DNA of 48,658 nucleotides from Trebonia sp035571275 (GCA_035571275.1 DATMKQ010000045.1:1-48658); one strand, 5' to 3'; numbered from the stretch's first letter, positions 15,311-24,420 are shown. Numbers and translations: made by a program. The notes: a model not told the origin generated them from the sequence alone.

Positions 15311-15436
15311 CGGCTCGTCCTCAACCGCGTACTCCGCCTCGTCGTACTTGATGACCGGCCCCCTTCCTTGCTGGCACGAACCAGTCGGCCGCGATGCGCT
15401 CCTTCGCGGTGAGCCTAGCCAATTTCGCTGGTCCGT

Positions 15437-15464
15437 GGAACCTCAAAGCCTCGCTGTCCGTTGG
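15437..15464 (+). promoter_or_regulatory. SigE-type ECF promoter of the sigE operon
   Basis: GGAACC (15437-15442) and GTTGG (15460-15464) are separated by 17 bases, matching the -35/-10 elements recognised by SigE/SigH-type ECF sigma factors in actinobacteria. They lie about 55 nt upstream of the sigE start, so the operon is probably autoregulated. Confidence 0.7.
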
Positions 15465-15520
15465 CTAGTCGATGAGCGCGACCCCCTTCCGGGTGGCATA
15501 GCGGAAGAATTCAGTGCAGG

Positions 15521-16177
15521 ATGGTCATGATCGCCGCGACGCGTTTTGCAGTCGGCGAACCGGAGGAGGCCGTGGATCCCGAATCGGCGCAGCCGCAGGA
15601 ATCCCAGTGGGAGCTGCCCAGCTGGGAAGAGATCGTGCGGACGCACTCTTCCCGGGTCTACCGCCTTGCCTACCGGCTCACCGGGAACCAGCATGACGCT
15701 GAGGACCTCACGCAGGAAGTCTTCGTGCGTGTGTTCAGGTCACTGTCGAGCTACACGCCGGGGACGTTCGAGGGCTGGCTGCACAGGATAACCACTAACC
15801 TGTTCCTTGACGGCGCGCGGCGCAAGCAGCGGATCCGGTTCGAGGGTCTAGGTGACGAGGTGGCGCAGCGGCTTCAGGGCTCCGAGCTGACGCCTGCCCA
15901 GGCGTGGGACGAGCGGCATTTCGACGGCGATATCCAGGCCGCGCTCCGGGCACTGCCGCCGGACTATCGCGCCGCGGTCGTGCTATGCGACATCGAAGGG
16001 TTCTCCTACGAGGAGATAGCGGCGACCCTCGGTGTGAAGCTTGGCACGGTCCGGAGTCGAATCCATCGCGGGCGCGCGCAACTGCGGGCAGCGCTCGCGC
16101 ACCGAGAACGTCACACATCCCGGCCCCAGTCGCGGCCGGGCGGCAGGCAGTCACGCGCGGCGGCGGGTGAGCCGTGA
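15521..16177 (+). CDS. sigE: ECF RNA polymerase sigma factor, SigE type
   Basis: This 218-residue sigma factor directs RNA polymerase to envelope-stress promoters. Sigma region 2 spans about residues 40-110 (RLAYRLTGNQHDAEDLTQEVFVRVFR and FEGWLHRITTNLFLD). Region 4 spans about 150-205 (LPPDYRAAVVLCDIEGFSYEEIAATLGVKLGTVRSRIHRGRAQLR). ATG 15521 is used; ATG 15527 is an alternative, and the Shine-Dalgarno is weak. It is followed by a zinc-finger anti-sigma gene overlapping by four bases (GTGA). The neighbours (rseA, an RseB-like gene, tatB, mrp) match the mycobacterial SigE locus except that htrA is absent. A SigE-type promoter lies upstream. Confidence 0.93.
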   Translation: MVMIAATRFAVGEPEEAVDPESAQPQESQWELPSWEEIVRTHSSRVYRLAYRLTGNQHDAEDLTQEVFVRVFRSLSSYTPGTFEGWLHRITTNLFLDGARRKQRIRFEGLGDEVAQRLQGSELTPAQAWDERHFDGDIQAALRALPPDYRAAVVLCDIEGFSYEEIAATLGVKLGTVRSRIHRGRAQLRAALAHRERHTSRPQSRPGGRQSRAAAGEP

Positions 16178-16758
16178 GCCATCTGGAAGAGCAGATCTCC
16201 GCCCTAGTCGACGGTGAGCTGACCGGTGCGGAATTGGACCGCGCGAACGCCCACCTGGCGTCCTGCCCGCGGTGCCGCGAAGAGGCGGCCGAACTGCGGC
16301 AGCTGAAGACCCAGCTCCGGGCCCTGACCGCGCCCTGGGACTCGCCCGCGGGCGCCGCCTGCCGCGCGCCCGTCGCAGACGGGGCGACTGGCCAGCGGGC
16401 GGTGAGCGCGGAAGAGGCGCTGACCAGGCGGCTGCTGGCGATGGCCGGCCCCGGCGGTCCCGTGCCGTCCCGTCGGTTCAGGCGTGAGCAGTTCCGGCTC
16501 GGCCGGCAAATCCAGCGCGGCGGGCGGCCGCCGCAGCCTCCGCGCGTTCTGCGGCGGCGCGGACGCTACGTGCTCTGGAGCGCGGTCTCGCTGGTCGTCG
16601 TCGGGATCGGTACGGCGGCGTTCAGCATGGGCGGCGCTGGCTCTGAACCAGGGCCGAAGATCACTCCGCAGGTTGAGATGTTCAGCCTCGAGCACGCGAT
16701 CCAGACCGGCGACGTCCCGTTCCCCGAGCCCGCGCAGGCGTCGACGTCGAGGCCGTGA
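16174..16758 (+). CDS. rseA: Anti-sigma-E factor, zinc-finger (RseA-like)
   Basis: This 194-residue protein is expected to bind and inhibit SigE at the membrane. The N-terminal zf-HC2 zinc motif is H27-xxx-C31-xx-C34 (AHLASCPRCREE). A low-complexity linker follows and one membrane segment lies at about 133-152 (YVLWSAVSLVVVGIGTAAFS). The outside tail is short. GTG 16174 overlaps the sigE stop by GTGA, so the two are translationally coupled. Release of SigE presumably involves proteolysis or redox change at the zinc site, as in related ZAS proteins; that is a family inference. The next gene starts 5 nt after its stop. Confidence 0.88.
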   Translation: MSHLEEQISALVDGELTGAELDRANAHLASCPRCREEAAELRQLKTQLRALTAPWDSPAGAACRAPVADGATGQRAVSAEEALTRRLLAMAGPGGPVPSRRFRREQFRLGRQIQRGGRPPQPPRVLRRRGRYVLWSAVSLVVVGIGTAAFSMGGAGSEPGPKITPQVEMFSLEHAIQTGDVPFPEPAQASTSRP

Positions 16759-16762
16759 TGTC

Positions 16763-17968
16763 ATGATCTCGCTGCTACGCCATCCGGGGTTGCTGCTGAG
16801 CGCTGCCGCCACGATCACCGTGCCCAGCATGCTGGCGGCCATCGCCGTGCTCGGGCACGATCACGCGGTCCCGGACATCCGTGCCGAGGCGGTATCGCTC
16901 GGGGCCGGTGCCCCTGCTTCCTCGCTGTCGGCCGGGGCGCCTTCGCTGTTGTCCGCCTTTGCCACGAAGGCGTCGGGCATGAGCATGAGCACCGTGGCCT
17001 TTGGTGCCGACGAGAACGTCGCGCAGGCGGATGGCATGAGTCTCCTCAGCGCGGCGGCGGTGGCCGGGCTCGACACGTCCTACCAGGGGGTCGAGGTCAT
17101 CGCTCAAAGCGAGGTGGACGGTACTGTCACGGTCGTCTCCAGCGTGTGGCACCGTGGCGGCGGGCCGACGGTCGCCCAGACGTCTGACCCGGACGTGCTC
17201 GCCAACAGTGAGCCTTACGTCGCGTATGACGGTAATACCCGCGCCCCTGATGGCGTTTTCGGGGTCACCAAGACGCTAGTAGGGCTGATCGGAAGGAACT
17301 ACCTCGCGGTGTACCGCGGCATCGGTACCGCGGTTGGCAGGCCCGCCTTGATCGTCGAGCTGGACCGGGCCGATGGCAGCCTCGCCGCGCGGTTCTGGCT
17401 GGACAAACAGACGTTGGTGCCGCTGCAGCGCGATGTATACGACACGTCGCACCAGTTGGTCAGCGAAGAGGCGTTCGTCCAGGTCCAGTTCGGGCCGGTG
17501 GACAGGCCTCCGGCGGCTGCGCCCGTGCGGCAGACATGGGCGGGGGTAGCGGTTCCCGCCAGGCTCCTGCTCGAGCTGGACGGTAGCGGCTGGCTGCTGC
17601 CCGCCGCCCTGCCCGGCGGCCTGACGCTGTACGAGGCGGCGCAGAGCGGGATGGGTGCGGGGGAGGTCGTCGACCTCGGGTACTCGGACGGTCTGTCGGT
17701 CATCTCGCTGTTTGTGCAGCGCGGCACGCTGGTGCCGAAGATGCCTGGCTGGCAGCCGGTCAACCTGAACGGTCACCTGGTCTATGCCGCCAACCATTCG
17801 ATTACCTGGGCCGGAAGCGGCTTTGTCTACACCGTGATAGCGGACGCTCCGCCGCGAACCGTGGAAGACGTGGTCGAGGCGCTGCCGTCGAACCGGGCGC
17901 CGGGGTTCTTCGAACGGATGGGGCGCGGACTTAGCCGGATGGCGGCTCTCGTCAACCCATTCCACTGA
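16763..17968 (+). CDS. MucB/RseB-like sigma-E regulatory protein
   Basis: This encodes 401 residues with an N-terminal signal/anchor segment (LLRHPGLLLSAAATITVPSMLAAIAVLG). An extracytoplasmic region then resembles the RseB/LolA-like fold (TSYQGVEVIAQSEVDGTVTVVSSVWHRG, FWLDKQTLVPLQRDVYDTSHQLVSEEAF). A C-terminal domain follows (LDGSGWLLPAALPGGLTLYEA through VYTVIADAPPRTVEDVVEALP). In proteobacteria RseB senses envelope signals and shields RseA from cleavage. Here its position directly after rseA suggests a comparable role. I use the ATG at 16763; the long in-frame extension to 16484 overlaps rseA and is spurious. The domain assignment is from pattern, so moderately confident. Confidence 0.75.
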   Translation: MISLLRHPGLLLSAAATITVPSMLAAIAVLGHDHAVPDIRAEAVSLGAGAPASSLSAGAPSLLSAFATKASGMSMSTVAFGADENVAQADGMSLLSAAAVAGLDTSYQGVEVIAQSEVDGTVTVVSSVWHRGGGPTVAQTSDPDVLANSEPYVAYDGNTRAPDGVFGVTKTLVGLIGRNYLAVYRGIGTAVGRPALIVELDRADGSLAARFWLDKQTLVPLQRDVYDTSHQLVSEEAFVQVQFGPVDRPPAAAPVRQTWAGVAVPARLLLELDGSGWLLPAALPGGLTLYEAAQSGMGAGEVVDLGYSDGLSVISLFVQRGTLVPKMPGWQPVNLNGHLVYAANHSITWAGSGFVYTVIADAPPRTVEDVVEALPSNRAPGFFERMGRGLSRMAALVNPFH

Positions 17969-18082
17969 CACCCCGTTGAAACCCCGAGACATTGCCGGGT
18001 GCCCGTCAGGGGGTGGCGGGGTTTACAGTGGTAGTCGAGCATCGATCGTGGGTCGCGGTCGACTGGCGACGGAGAGCTGAGC

Positions 18083-18457
18083 GTGTTTGACCTGTCCATC
18101 ACCAAACTGGCGGTACTCGCGGTGATCGCGCTTATCGTGTTCGGGCCAAACGAGCTGCCTAAGATCGCCGCCCAGGCCGGGCGCGCGCTGCGTGACCTGC
18201 GCAGGATTGCCGAAGGCGCGAAGGCCGATCTCAAGGAAGGGCTGGGTCCTGAGTTCCAGGACTTCGACTTCGATGACCTCAACCCGCGCCGGTTCGTGCA
18301 AAAGCACCTGCTCGAAGAGCCCGTGACGGTTTCAGCCCCGGCCGTGGCGCGGGCGAACGGCGCCAGTGGCGGGGCCGCGGACACGAATACGGCGAACGGA
18401 GCCCGCCCGGTACTACGGGATGGCGACGACCCGCCGTTCGACCTCGAAGCGACCTAA
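18083..18457 (+). CDS. tatB: Sec-independent protein translocase TatB
   Basis: This 124-residue TatB has the single N-terminal membrane helix and hinge (LSITKLAVLAVIALIVFGPNELPKIA). An amphipathic helix follows (QAGRALRDLRRIAEGAKADLKEGL), then an acidic region FQDFDFDDLNPRRF and a variable tail. It serves as part of the twin-arginine receptor complex. The GTG start at 18083 has GGAGAG six nt upstream. As in mycobacteria, tatB follows the sigE operon, 114 nt after the RseB-like gene. A Tat substrate, EfeB, is encoded about 4 kb downstream. Confidence 0.93.
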   Translation: MFDLSITKLAVLAVIALIVFGPNELPKIAAQAGRALRDLRRIAEGAKADLKEGLGPEFQDFDFDDLNPRRFVQKHLLEEPVTVSAPAVARANGASGGAADTNTANGARPVLRDGDDPPFDLEAT

Positions 18458-18511
18458 CCGCGAGCCAAAGGGCGGGCGAAAAGCGCCCGGCGGCGAGCGG
18501 GGCTAGCAGAG

Positions 18512-19651
18512 CTATCCGAGCGGGCTTAGGCCTAGCGGGCGGCCGGCTAGGCCGCGTCCGCGGCTGGCCAGCGATTCGGCGACCTTTACCAGCTGCAGCG
18601 CGGCGGGCGAGGCCGGCTCACCCAGGACGAGGGGCGTGCCGTTGTCGCCGCCCTCACGCAGCCGGGTGTCGATCGGAACCTGGCCGAGCAGCGGGACGTT
18701 TGTCCCCGTCAGCTGCGTGAGCGTGGCCGCGACCGCCTCGCCGCCGCCTGAGCCGAATACGTCCGTCTGCTCTCCGCAATGCGGGCAGACCAGGTACGAC
18801 ATGTTCTCGATCACGCCCGCGATGCGCTGCCTGGTCTGCGTGACGATGGCGCCCGCTCGCTCGGCCACCTCGGCCGCCGCGAGCTGCGGCGTGGTCACCA
18901 CGAGCAGTTCGGCGTTGGGCAGCAGCTGGGCAAGCGATATCGCGATGTCGCCTGTGCCGGGCGGCAGGTCGAGCAGCAGGTAGTCCAGGTCACCCCAGAA
19001 CACGTCGGCGAGGAACTGCTGCATCGCACGGTGCAGCATCGGCCCGCGCCACACGATCGGCGTGTTCCCCTTGGTGAACATGCCCATCGAGATGACCTTC
19101 ACGTCGTACGAGGACGGCGGCATGATCATGTTCTCGACGGGGGTAGGACGGCCGGTGACGCCGAGCATGCGCGGCACAGAATGCCCGTAGATGTCCGCGT
19201 CTATGATGCCGACCTTGTGGCCCGCCGCGGCCAGGGCTACCGCCAGGTTGACCGTCACCGAGGACTTGCCGACGCCGCCCTTGCCGCTCGCGACCGCGTA
19301 CACCGTGGTGAGCGACGACGGCTGGGCGAACGGGATCACCGGATCGGGCCGTCCGCCGCGGAGCTGTCCCTGGAGCGCCTTGCGCTGCTCATCGCTCATC
19401 ACGTCGAGGGCCACGCGGACGGCGGAGACGCCGGGCAGCGCCGCCACCGCTTCGGTGACGCTCTTGGTGATCGCGTCGCGCATGGGGCAGCCAGCCACGG
19501 TCAGGTATACACCGACGTGCACGACGCCGCCGTCGGCGATCTCGACGGACTTGACCATGCCAAGCTCGGTGATAGGCCGGCCGATCTCCGGATCTTTGAC
19601 CCCGGAGAGCGCGGACGTCACCTGCTCGGCGGTAGGCAGCGGGGAGCTCAT
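18512..19651 (-). CDS. mrp: Mrp/NBP35 iron-sulfur cluster carrier ATPase
   Basis: This 379-residue P-loop ATPase is thought to carry and deliver Fe-S clusters. The N-terminal DUF59/MIP18 domain spans about residues 5-90 (VKDPEIGRPITELGMVKSVEI). The deviant Walker A GKGGVGKS is at 123-130. The cluster-ligand pair CPHC lies in YLVCPHCGEQTDVFGSGGG. I use ATG 19651 (MSSPLPTAEQV); an in-frame start nine codons upstream is less likely. It converges on tatB with a 54-nt gap, and this sigE-tatB-mrp proximity is conserved in actinobacteria. There is no sign of damage. Confidence 0.94.
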   Translation of the reverse strand: MSSPLPTAEQVTSALSGVKDPEIGRPITELGMVKSVEIADGGVVHVGVYLTVAGCPMRDAITKSVTEAVAALPGVSAVRVALDVMSDEQRKALQGQLRGGRPDPVIPFAQPSSLTTVYAVASGKGGVGKSSVTVNLAVALAAAGHKVGIIDADIYGHSVPRMLGVTGRPTPVENMIMPPSSYDVKVISMGMFTKGNTPIVWRGPMLHRAMQQFLADVFWGDLDYLLLDLPPGTGDIAISLAQLLPNAELLVVTTPQLAAAEVAERAGAIVTQTRQRIAGVIENMSYLVCPHCGEQTDVFGSGGGEAVAATLTQLTGTNVPLLGQVPIDTRLREGGDNGTPLVLGEPASPAALQLVKVAESLASRGRGLAGRPLGLSPLG

Positions 19652-19724
19652 GCCCTCAATGCTACGTGCCGGGGACATGCGGACTGCCGCACGTCCCCGG
19701 CACGCGACGGGGTAAGAGCGAGGA

Positions 19725-21503
19725 CTAGTTCTTCTCGCCCCTGTTGCCGAACCAGGAGCCGCCGCTGACGACGGCGCCGGTGGTCGGGTTGAGGATCACC
19801 GGAGTGAAGTGCGGGCGGGTGCGGAAGTCGAGCACTCCGCCGCGGGCATACAGACTGCCGGAAACAGCGTCGAACGAGCCGGGGATGCGCTCGCCGTGCA
19901 GCCAGTTGTCCTCGATGAACGTCACGACCGAGGCGGTGTCCGTCAGGTTGCTGCTGACGTAGTTCTCCCGCGTATAGGGCGAGATCACCACGAACGGCAG
20001 CCGCTGGCTGAAGCCGCAGCGGTCGTTGTTGGTGCCGACGGTCACCGCGACAGACGTGCACAGCGCGGTGTCCTGGGTGGCGTCGTTGGAGCCGTTGACG
20101 ATCGGCGGCGCCTGGTGGTCATACCAGCCGTCCGAGTCGTCGTAGGTGATGACGATCGCGGTCGACGCCCAGTACTTGGACTTCTCGATCGCGTTGATCG
20201 TGTTGACCAGGAAGGTCTGTTCGTCGAGCGGGTCGGAGTAGCCGGGGTGCGCGTCCTGGTACTCCGCGGCCTTCAGGTAGGAGACCGCGGGCAGCTGCGC
20301 GCCGCCGGTGCCGCTCAGCGCGTCGTCGAAGTACGACAGGTCGTACTGGTGGTTGGCCTGGTCGGTCCGCCCGATCGCGGCGAGCGAGCTCGGCGCCAGG
20401 TGGTCCGGGTTGGCGGTGGACGCGTAGTACTGGAAGGGGTTGTGGTGCGCTGAGTAGTCGGCTTCAGGTTCGCCCGCGATGTTCTCGTGGCTCGAACCGC
20501 AGACCGCGCCCACGCTGTCGGTCGAGGTCGGCCCGAAGCCGCCCTGGAACCAGCCCCACGTGACGTGGGCGGTGTTCAGCAGGTCACCGATGTTCTCGCC
20601 GCTCATCACGCCGAGTGCGCCGGTGGACGTGTGGCTGTTGTCCGAGCAGGTGTCGTAGTACGGGTCGACGTCACCGTTCATGGAGCCGTCGTGGACGGCG
20701 CTTGAGGTGGCCGGCTGGCTCGGGGTGCTTGACCACGTCGGGGTCAGGGCCGAGGCACCCTCGGTGTCACCGGAGATCACGTTGAGCGCACCGGGCGTCG
20801 ACGGGCCGAAGGTGGTGTCCCAGTTGTTGTCGCTCATGGAGTAGTACTGCGCGTAGTTCCACAGCGCGGTGACTGTGTTGCCGTCGAAGTAATCCAGGAC
20901 GATGCCGGGCGGGCAGTACTCGGGGGCGCAGCCGCCAGTGGGCGGGGAGGACTCCGTGTGCTGGACGAACATGTCCATCTTCCCGCCGTCTTCGGCCAGC
21001 TGCTCCGGCTGATAGGAGTGGTTCTGGTCGGAGGTGAGGGCCTCGGAGTGAGTCAGCCGCTGCGGGTTGTACCCGGAGGTCTGGAAGTTCGGGTTGTCGG
21101 TCAGCAGCGGGCCTACGGGGCCGTTCCTGGTAATTGCCGTGTACAGGCCGTTGACCCTCGGAGTGCCGGGCTTGGCGTAGAACGGAGTGCCGTCCGTGTT
21201 CGCCGCGTACGGGTAAGTGCCGAAGTAGTGGTCAAAGGACTCGTTCTCGTCGAAGATCACGACGAGGTGCTTGATCGGCGTCGCGGTCCTCGTGTGCTTG
21301 TAAAGAATGGCGGGGGCGACCGCCGGAACGTGATATCCGGTGTACTCGGCCGCGAGCTTTGACGCCAGCGTCGTGCTCGCGCTGGCCGCGTTCGCCGCCG
21401 TGACCCCGACGGCCACGCCGGCGCCCAGCGCGACTGCCGCGCCCACCGCGATGAAGGGCCGCAGCCGTTTGCGGCGGCTCCGGGTAATTGGGCCTTCGCC
21501 CAT
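19725..21503 (-). CDS. Secreted phosphoesterase / phospholipase C-type phosphatase
   Basis: This encodes 592 residues with an N-terminal basic-hydrophobic signal (RSRRKRLRPFIAVGAAVALGAGVAVGVTAANA), so it is likely exported. The core matches the Phosphoesterase family that includes phospholipase C and acid phosphatase AcpA. HLVVIFDENESFDHYFGTYP contains the metal and nucleophile region. A later DDSDGWYDHQAPP and FVVISPYTRENYV form the second metal-binding part. The substrate is unknown; phosphomonoesters or phospholipids are typical. ATG 21503 is chosen, with GGGAGG six nt upstream. It lies downstream of efeB on the same strand with a 234-nt gap and may be separately transcribed. Confidence 0.87.
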   Translation of the reverse strand: MGEGPITRSRRKRLRPFIAVGAAVALGAGVAVGVTAANAASASTTLASKLAAEYTGYHVPAVAPAILYKHTRTATPIKHLVVIFDENESFDHYFGTYPYAANTDGTPFYAKPGTPRVNGLYTAITRNGPVGPLLTDNPNFQTSGYNPQRLTHSEALTSDQNHSYQPEQLAEDGGKMDMFVQHTESSPPTGGCAPEYCPPGIVLDYFDGNTVTALWNYAQYYSMSDNNWDTTFGPSTPGALNVISGDTEGASALTPTWSSTPSQPATSSAVHDGSMNGDVDPYYDTCSDNSHTSTGALGVMSGENIGDLLNTAHVTWGWFQGGFGPTSTDSVGAVCGSSHENIAGEPEADYSAHHNPFQYYASTANPDHLAPSSLAAIGRTDQANHQYDLSYFDDALSGTGGAQLPAVSYLKAAEYQDAHPGYSDPLDEQTFLVNTINAIEKSKYWASTAIVITYDDSDGWYDHQAPPIVNGSNDATQDTALCTSVAVTVGTNNDRCGFSQRLPFVVISPYTRENYVSSNLTDTASVVTFIEDNWLHGERIPGSFDAVSGSLYARGGVLDFRTRPHFTPVILNPTTGAVVSGGSWFGNRGEKN

Positions 21504-21743
21504 TTGCACCCTCCCTGAGTTCTGCGGGACTTACTGTGACCGGCGTGCCGAAAGGCCGCCGCAGGGCGTGCAGAGACACACCCAGGGTCAGACCGTTTCA
21601 CAGCGAAATTACGTCGCATCGCGGTCAATCTGACTAACAAGCAAACGCAGGGGCAACAGTGGGAGGCGGAACGCATGTAAAAAACGCCCCAGCTATGTCG
21701 ATCCTCATCTCCAGGCAACAGGAACAGCGACCCGAGGAGATAT

Positions 21744-23087
21744 TCAGGCGAGCAGGGCCCGGCCGAAGTAATCGTTACTGTCGGTCACGCCGGGCAGCGC
21801 GAGGAAGTACCCGCCGCCGAACGGGCTGATGTAATCCACCAGCGGTTCGCCGATCAACCGCGTCTGCACCGCCTCGAACTGCCGGTGGATATCTTGCTGG
21901 AAGCAGGTGAAAACGAGCCCCATATCGAGGTTCCCGACCTGATCAAGGCCACGGTCGTAGTTGTAGGCGCGGCGCAGGATGCGGCTACTTTCCGTCTGCG
22001 GGGTCCGCGGATTCGCCAGCCGCATGTGGGCGGTGAGCGGGATCACGTCACCGGTCGGGTCCAGCGCATAATCCGGGGTTCCGTCGATGCTGTCGGAATC
22101 GAGCGGGAAGCCGGTGTCCCGGCGCCGGCCGATCATCGTCTCTTGCTCGTAGACATCGACCCGGTCCCAGAACTCGACGAACATCCTGATCAGCCGCACG
22201 ACGAAGTAGCTGCCACCCGCGGTCCACGCGGGCTCGCCGGTCGTGCCCGGCTGGATCCAGACCAGGCTGTCCATCTGCGCGGCGGAAGTGACCGACGGGT
22301 TGGAGATGCCGTCCATGAAGCCGAGCATGTTCCGCGGGACGGTGCCGGCCGGCCGCGCCGGGCTCAAAAAGCCGTCGATCCGCCAGTTCGGCTGCATGCC
22401 GCCGCGGGTGTTCTTCGCGATGTCGCGCAGCGCGTGCAGGACCGTGTCGGTGTTCCCCGCGCTCAGCTGCACGATGAGGTCGCCACCGCACTGCGCGGGG
22501 TCGAGGTTGTCGTTGGGGAACGATCGCATCGGCACTAGTTGCGCGGGCCGCAGCCCCGCGAGCCCGTACCGGCCGTCGAACAGCGTCGAGCCGACGCCGA
22601 ACGTCACGGTGAGCCCGTCAGGCACCACCGTCGGCCCGAGCACGCCTGAGTCCGACGGCGGCCCGCCGATCCCTACCGGCTGTGGCGTGTATCCCGTGGT
22701 CAGGGCCCGGGCGCGGTCGGTCACGGTCTGGAAGAGCTCGGTCAGCCCGGCGCGGCTGTCCGCGGTGGCGTCAAACGATACGACCACGCTCGCCCGCTGC
22801 GACGGAGGCAGGATGCCCGCCTGGTACTTGCCGTGGAACGGCACAGCGGGCAGCCGTCCCTGAAGGGCGGCCTCGTTCGCGGCGGCAGCGGGATCGGGTG
22901 GCGTGTTCCGGTAGGCGTACCCGGCGGCGGCGCCCGCGACCCCGCCAGCGACCACGCCGCCCGCGACGCCCCCCGCCATGCCGCGCAGGAAGGATCGCCG
23001 ACCCGGCCCGGGTGATTTGACCGAGGGCGCCGGCGCCGGCGTCGGCGGCTGAGACTCAGGCTCAGGCCGGGGCGGCTCAGAAGTCAT
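21744..23087 (-). CDS. efeB: Deferrochelatase/DyP-type heme peroxidase EfeB, Tat-exported
   Basis: This 447-residue DyP-family heme peroxidase works with EfeO in ferrous iron or heme-iron acquisition outside the membrane. A twin-arginine signal GRRSFLRG (R30-R31) is followed by a Gly/Ala/Val hydrophobic stretch. The GxxDG motif is in MLGFMDGISNP, the heme His in AHMRLANPRT, and the conserved Arg pair in RILRRAYNYD. I use ATG 23087 (MTSEPPRPEP); the longer frame to 23180 lies inside efeO. The start overlaps the end of efeO by 11 bases, so they form an operon. No efeU permease was found. Confidence 0.94.
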   Translation of the reverse strand: MTSEPPRPEPESQPPTPAPAPSVKSPGPGRRSFLRGMAGGVAGGVVAGGVAGAAAGYAYRNTPPDPAAAANEAALQGRLPAVPFHGKYQAGILPPSQRASVVVSFDATADSRAGLTELFQTVTDRARALTTGYTPQPVGIGGPPSDSGVLGPTVVPDGLTVTFGVGSTLFDGRYGLAGLRPAQLVPMRSFPNDNLDPAQCGGDLIVQLSAGNTDTVLHALRDIAKNTRGGMQPNWRIDGFLSPARPAGTVPRNMLGFMDGISNPSVTSAAQMDSLVWIQPGTTGEPAWTAGGSYFVVRLIRMFVEFWDRVDVYEQETMIGRRRDTGFPLDSDSIDGTPDYALDPTGDVIPLTAHMRLANPRTPQTESSRILRRAYNYDRGLDQVGNLDMGLVFTCFQQDIHRQFEAVQTRLIGEPLVDYISPFGGGYFLALPGVTDSNDYFGRALLA

Positions 23088-24243
23088 TGGCAGTGTTCCT
23101 CGGCTCAGCGATCGAGGCGATCGGGGCGAGCTCCGCAAGCACCTGATCGCACGCCGCGTCGATCGCCTGATGGGCGGCAAGGGGCAGCTGCGAGACGGGA
23201 ACCCAGGTTCCGTTCGGCCGCTGCTCTTTGACGAGCAGCGCCTGCAGCTGCTCCAGGCCGGTGTAGACGGCTGGCAGCCCGGGATAGCGCGGAGCGAGCA
23301 GCGGGTGCAGCAGTGACAGCAGCTCGCGGGTGCCGGCGATGTTAGCGACCGTGGTCGCGAGGGTGGTTCCGCTGCCGTAGTCGTCGTGCCCGGTGAGCTG
23401 GAACTCCAGGGCGTTCTCCAGGATCTCGTGGGTGCGCAGGCCGATGTCGAGCAGCGGGATCTGCTGAGTCGGCCAGCTCGCCAGCAACTGTCGGACGTTG
23501 GTGTCGAGCGTGCTGGCGACCGGCCTGAGCTCGGCGGCGGACTGGCCGTGCCAAAGGCCGTATTCCAGCCGGTAAAAGCCGGTCCACTTCGGGCTGTTCA
23601 AACCGACGGCATCCGCCCGGCCGTCGATCTCGTCGTCGAAGTTCCCGAACGCGTCGTACGCCGCCCCCAGCGTCTCGTACTGCAGGTGGGCCGTCAGCCA
23701 GTCGCGTTTGGCCGCGGTCAGGTTGCCATGGCGGACGTCGGCGGCCAGCGTGGCCGTCTCCCTGGCGAGCACCTGGAGCCCGGTCTCGGTGTAACGCTGG
23801 TATTTGCTCGCAAGCGGGAGCACGTCGTTGTAGGTCACCGGGAGGATCGCCGCAGTGCCCGACGCGTGCCCGCCAACGGTGACCGTTGGCCCGGCGAGCG
23901 GGCTGAAGTCTTCGAACAGGCACAGGAACGCGTACTTGCCTGACCCGACGTCGAGGCTCATCGGGGTAGTGGTGTCGGGCCCGATGTTCTCTATCTCGTC
24001 ATAGACCGCTCCGTTGGCCGGGTCGATCAAGTCGATCTCGCCGCCGCCGGTCGACTGGTTGCTGATCTCGAACGTGTGCCAGCCGGGACCGGCGAGATGC
24101 CAGGTAGAACCGCACTGATTGCTGCTGACCGTGACCACGTCGGACGGCTGCCCCGTGCCGTCTCTGCCGCAGCCGGCCAGCGCCACCGCAAGCGCCGCTG
24201 CGAGCGTGGCGCTCGTGGCGGCAAGCAGGCGTCTGGTGCGCAT
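23077..24243 (-). CDS. efeO: Iron-uptake lipoprotein EfeO (cupredoxin-imelysin)
   Basis: This encodes 388 residues. The lipoprotein signal ends in ALAGC with Cys25. An N-terminal cupredoxin-like Cup domain follows (residues about 35-135, STWHLAGPGWHTFEISN to YAFLCLFE). The M75 imelysin-type domain is behind it (about 150-385, with LRTHEILENALEFQLTGHDDYGSG and WTGFYRLEYGLWHG). EfeO is thought to bind iron and pass it to the EfeU permease, with EfeB as peroxidase partner. I chose ATG 24243 since the signal peptide begins there. It is the first gene of an efeO-efeB pair, divergent from the CitE-like gene. efeU is missing from both flanks. Confidence 0.92.
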   Translation of the reverse strand: MRTRRLLAATSATLAAALAVALAGCGRDGTGQPSDVVTVSSNQCGSTWHLAGPGWHTFEISNQSTGGGEIDLIDPANGAVYDEIENIGPDTTTPMSLDVGSGKYAFLCLFEDFSPLAGPTVTVGGHASGTAAILPVTYNDVLPLASKYQRYTETGLQVLARETATLAADVRHGNLTAAKRDWLTAHLQYETLGAAYDAFGNFDDEIDGRADAVGLNSPKWTGFYRLEYGLWHGQSAAELRPVASTLDTNVRQLLASWPTQQIPLLDIGLRTHEILENALEFQLTGHDDYGSGTTLATTVANIAGTRELLSLLHPLLAPRYPGLPAVYTGLEQLQALLVKEQRPNGTWVPVSQLPLAAHQAIDAACDQVLAELAPIASIAEPRNTANDF

Positions 24244-24420
24244 GGCCCTTCCAGGGGATCGCGTTGCGGACAAGCGGCCAGATGTCAGCATAGGGACGGA
24301 CCGAGGACGGTTCCTCTGCGGCAAAGGGCATTTTCAAACGTTCACTCGCTGATAACCCGCTATACACCGGGTCGGCCAGGCCAAGGTCAAGCCACGTTCC
24401 CTACCAGGTAAGGTGCTGCG

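Noticed and set aside
15363..15380. TTGCTGGCACG and TTGGCAC sequences as sigma-54 promoters.
   Set aside because: The second element (TTGC) is missing at the proper distance, and this phylum lacks sigma-54.
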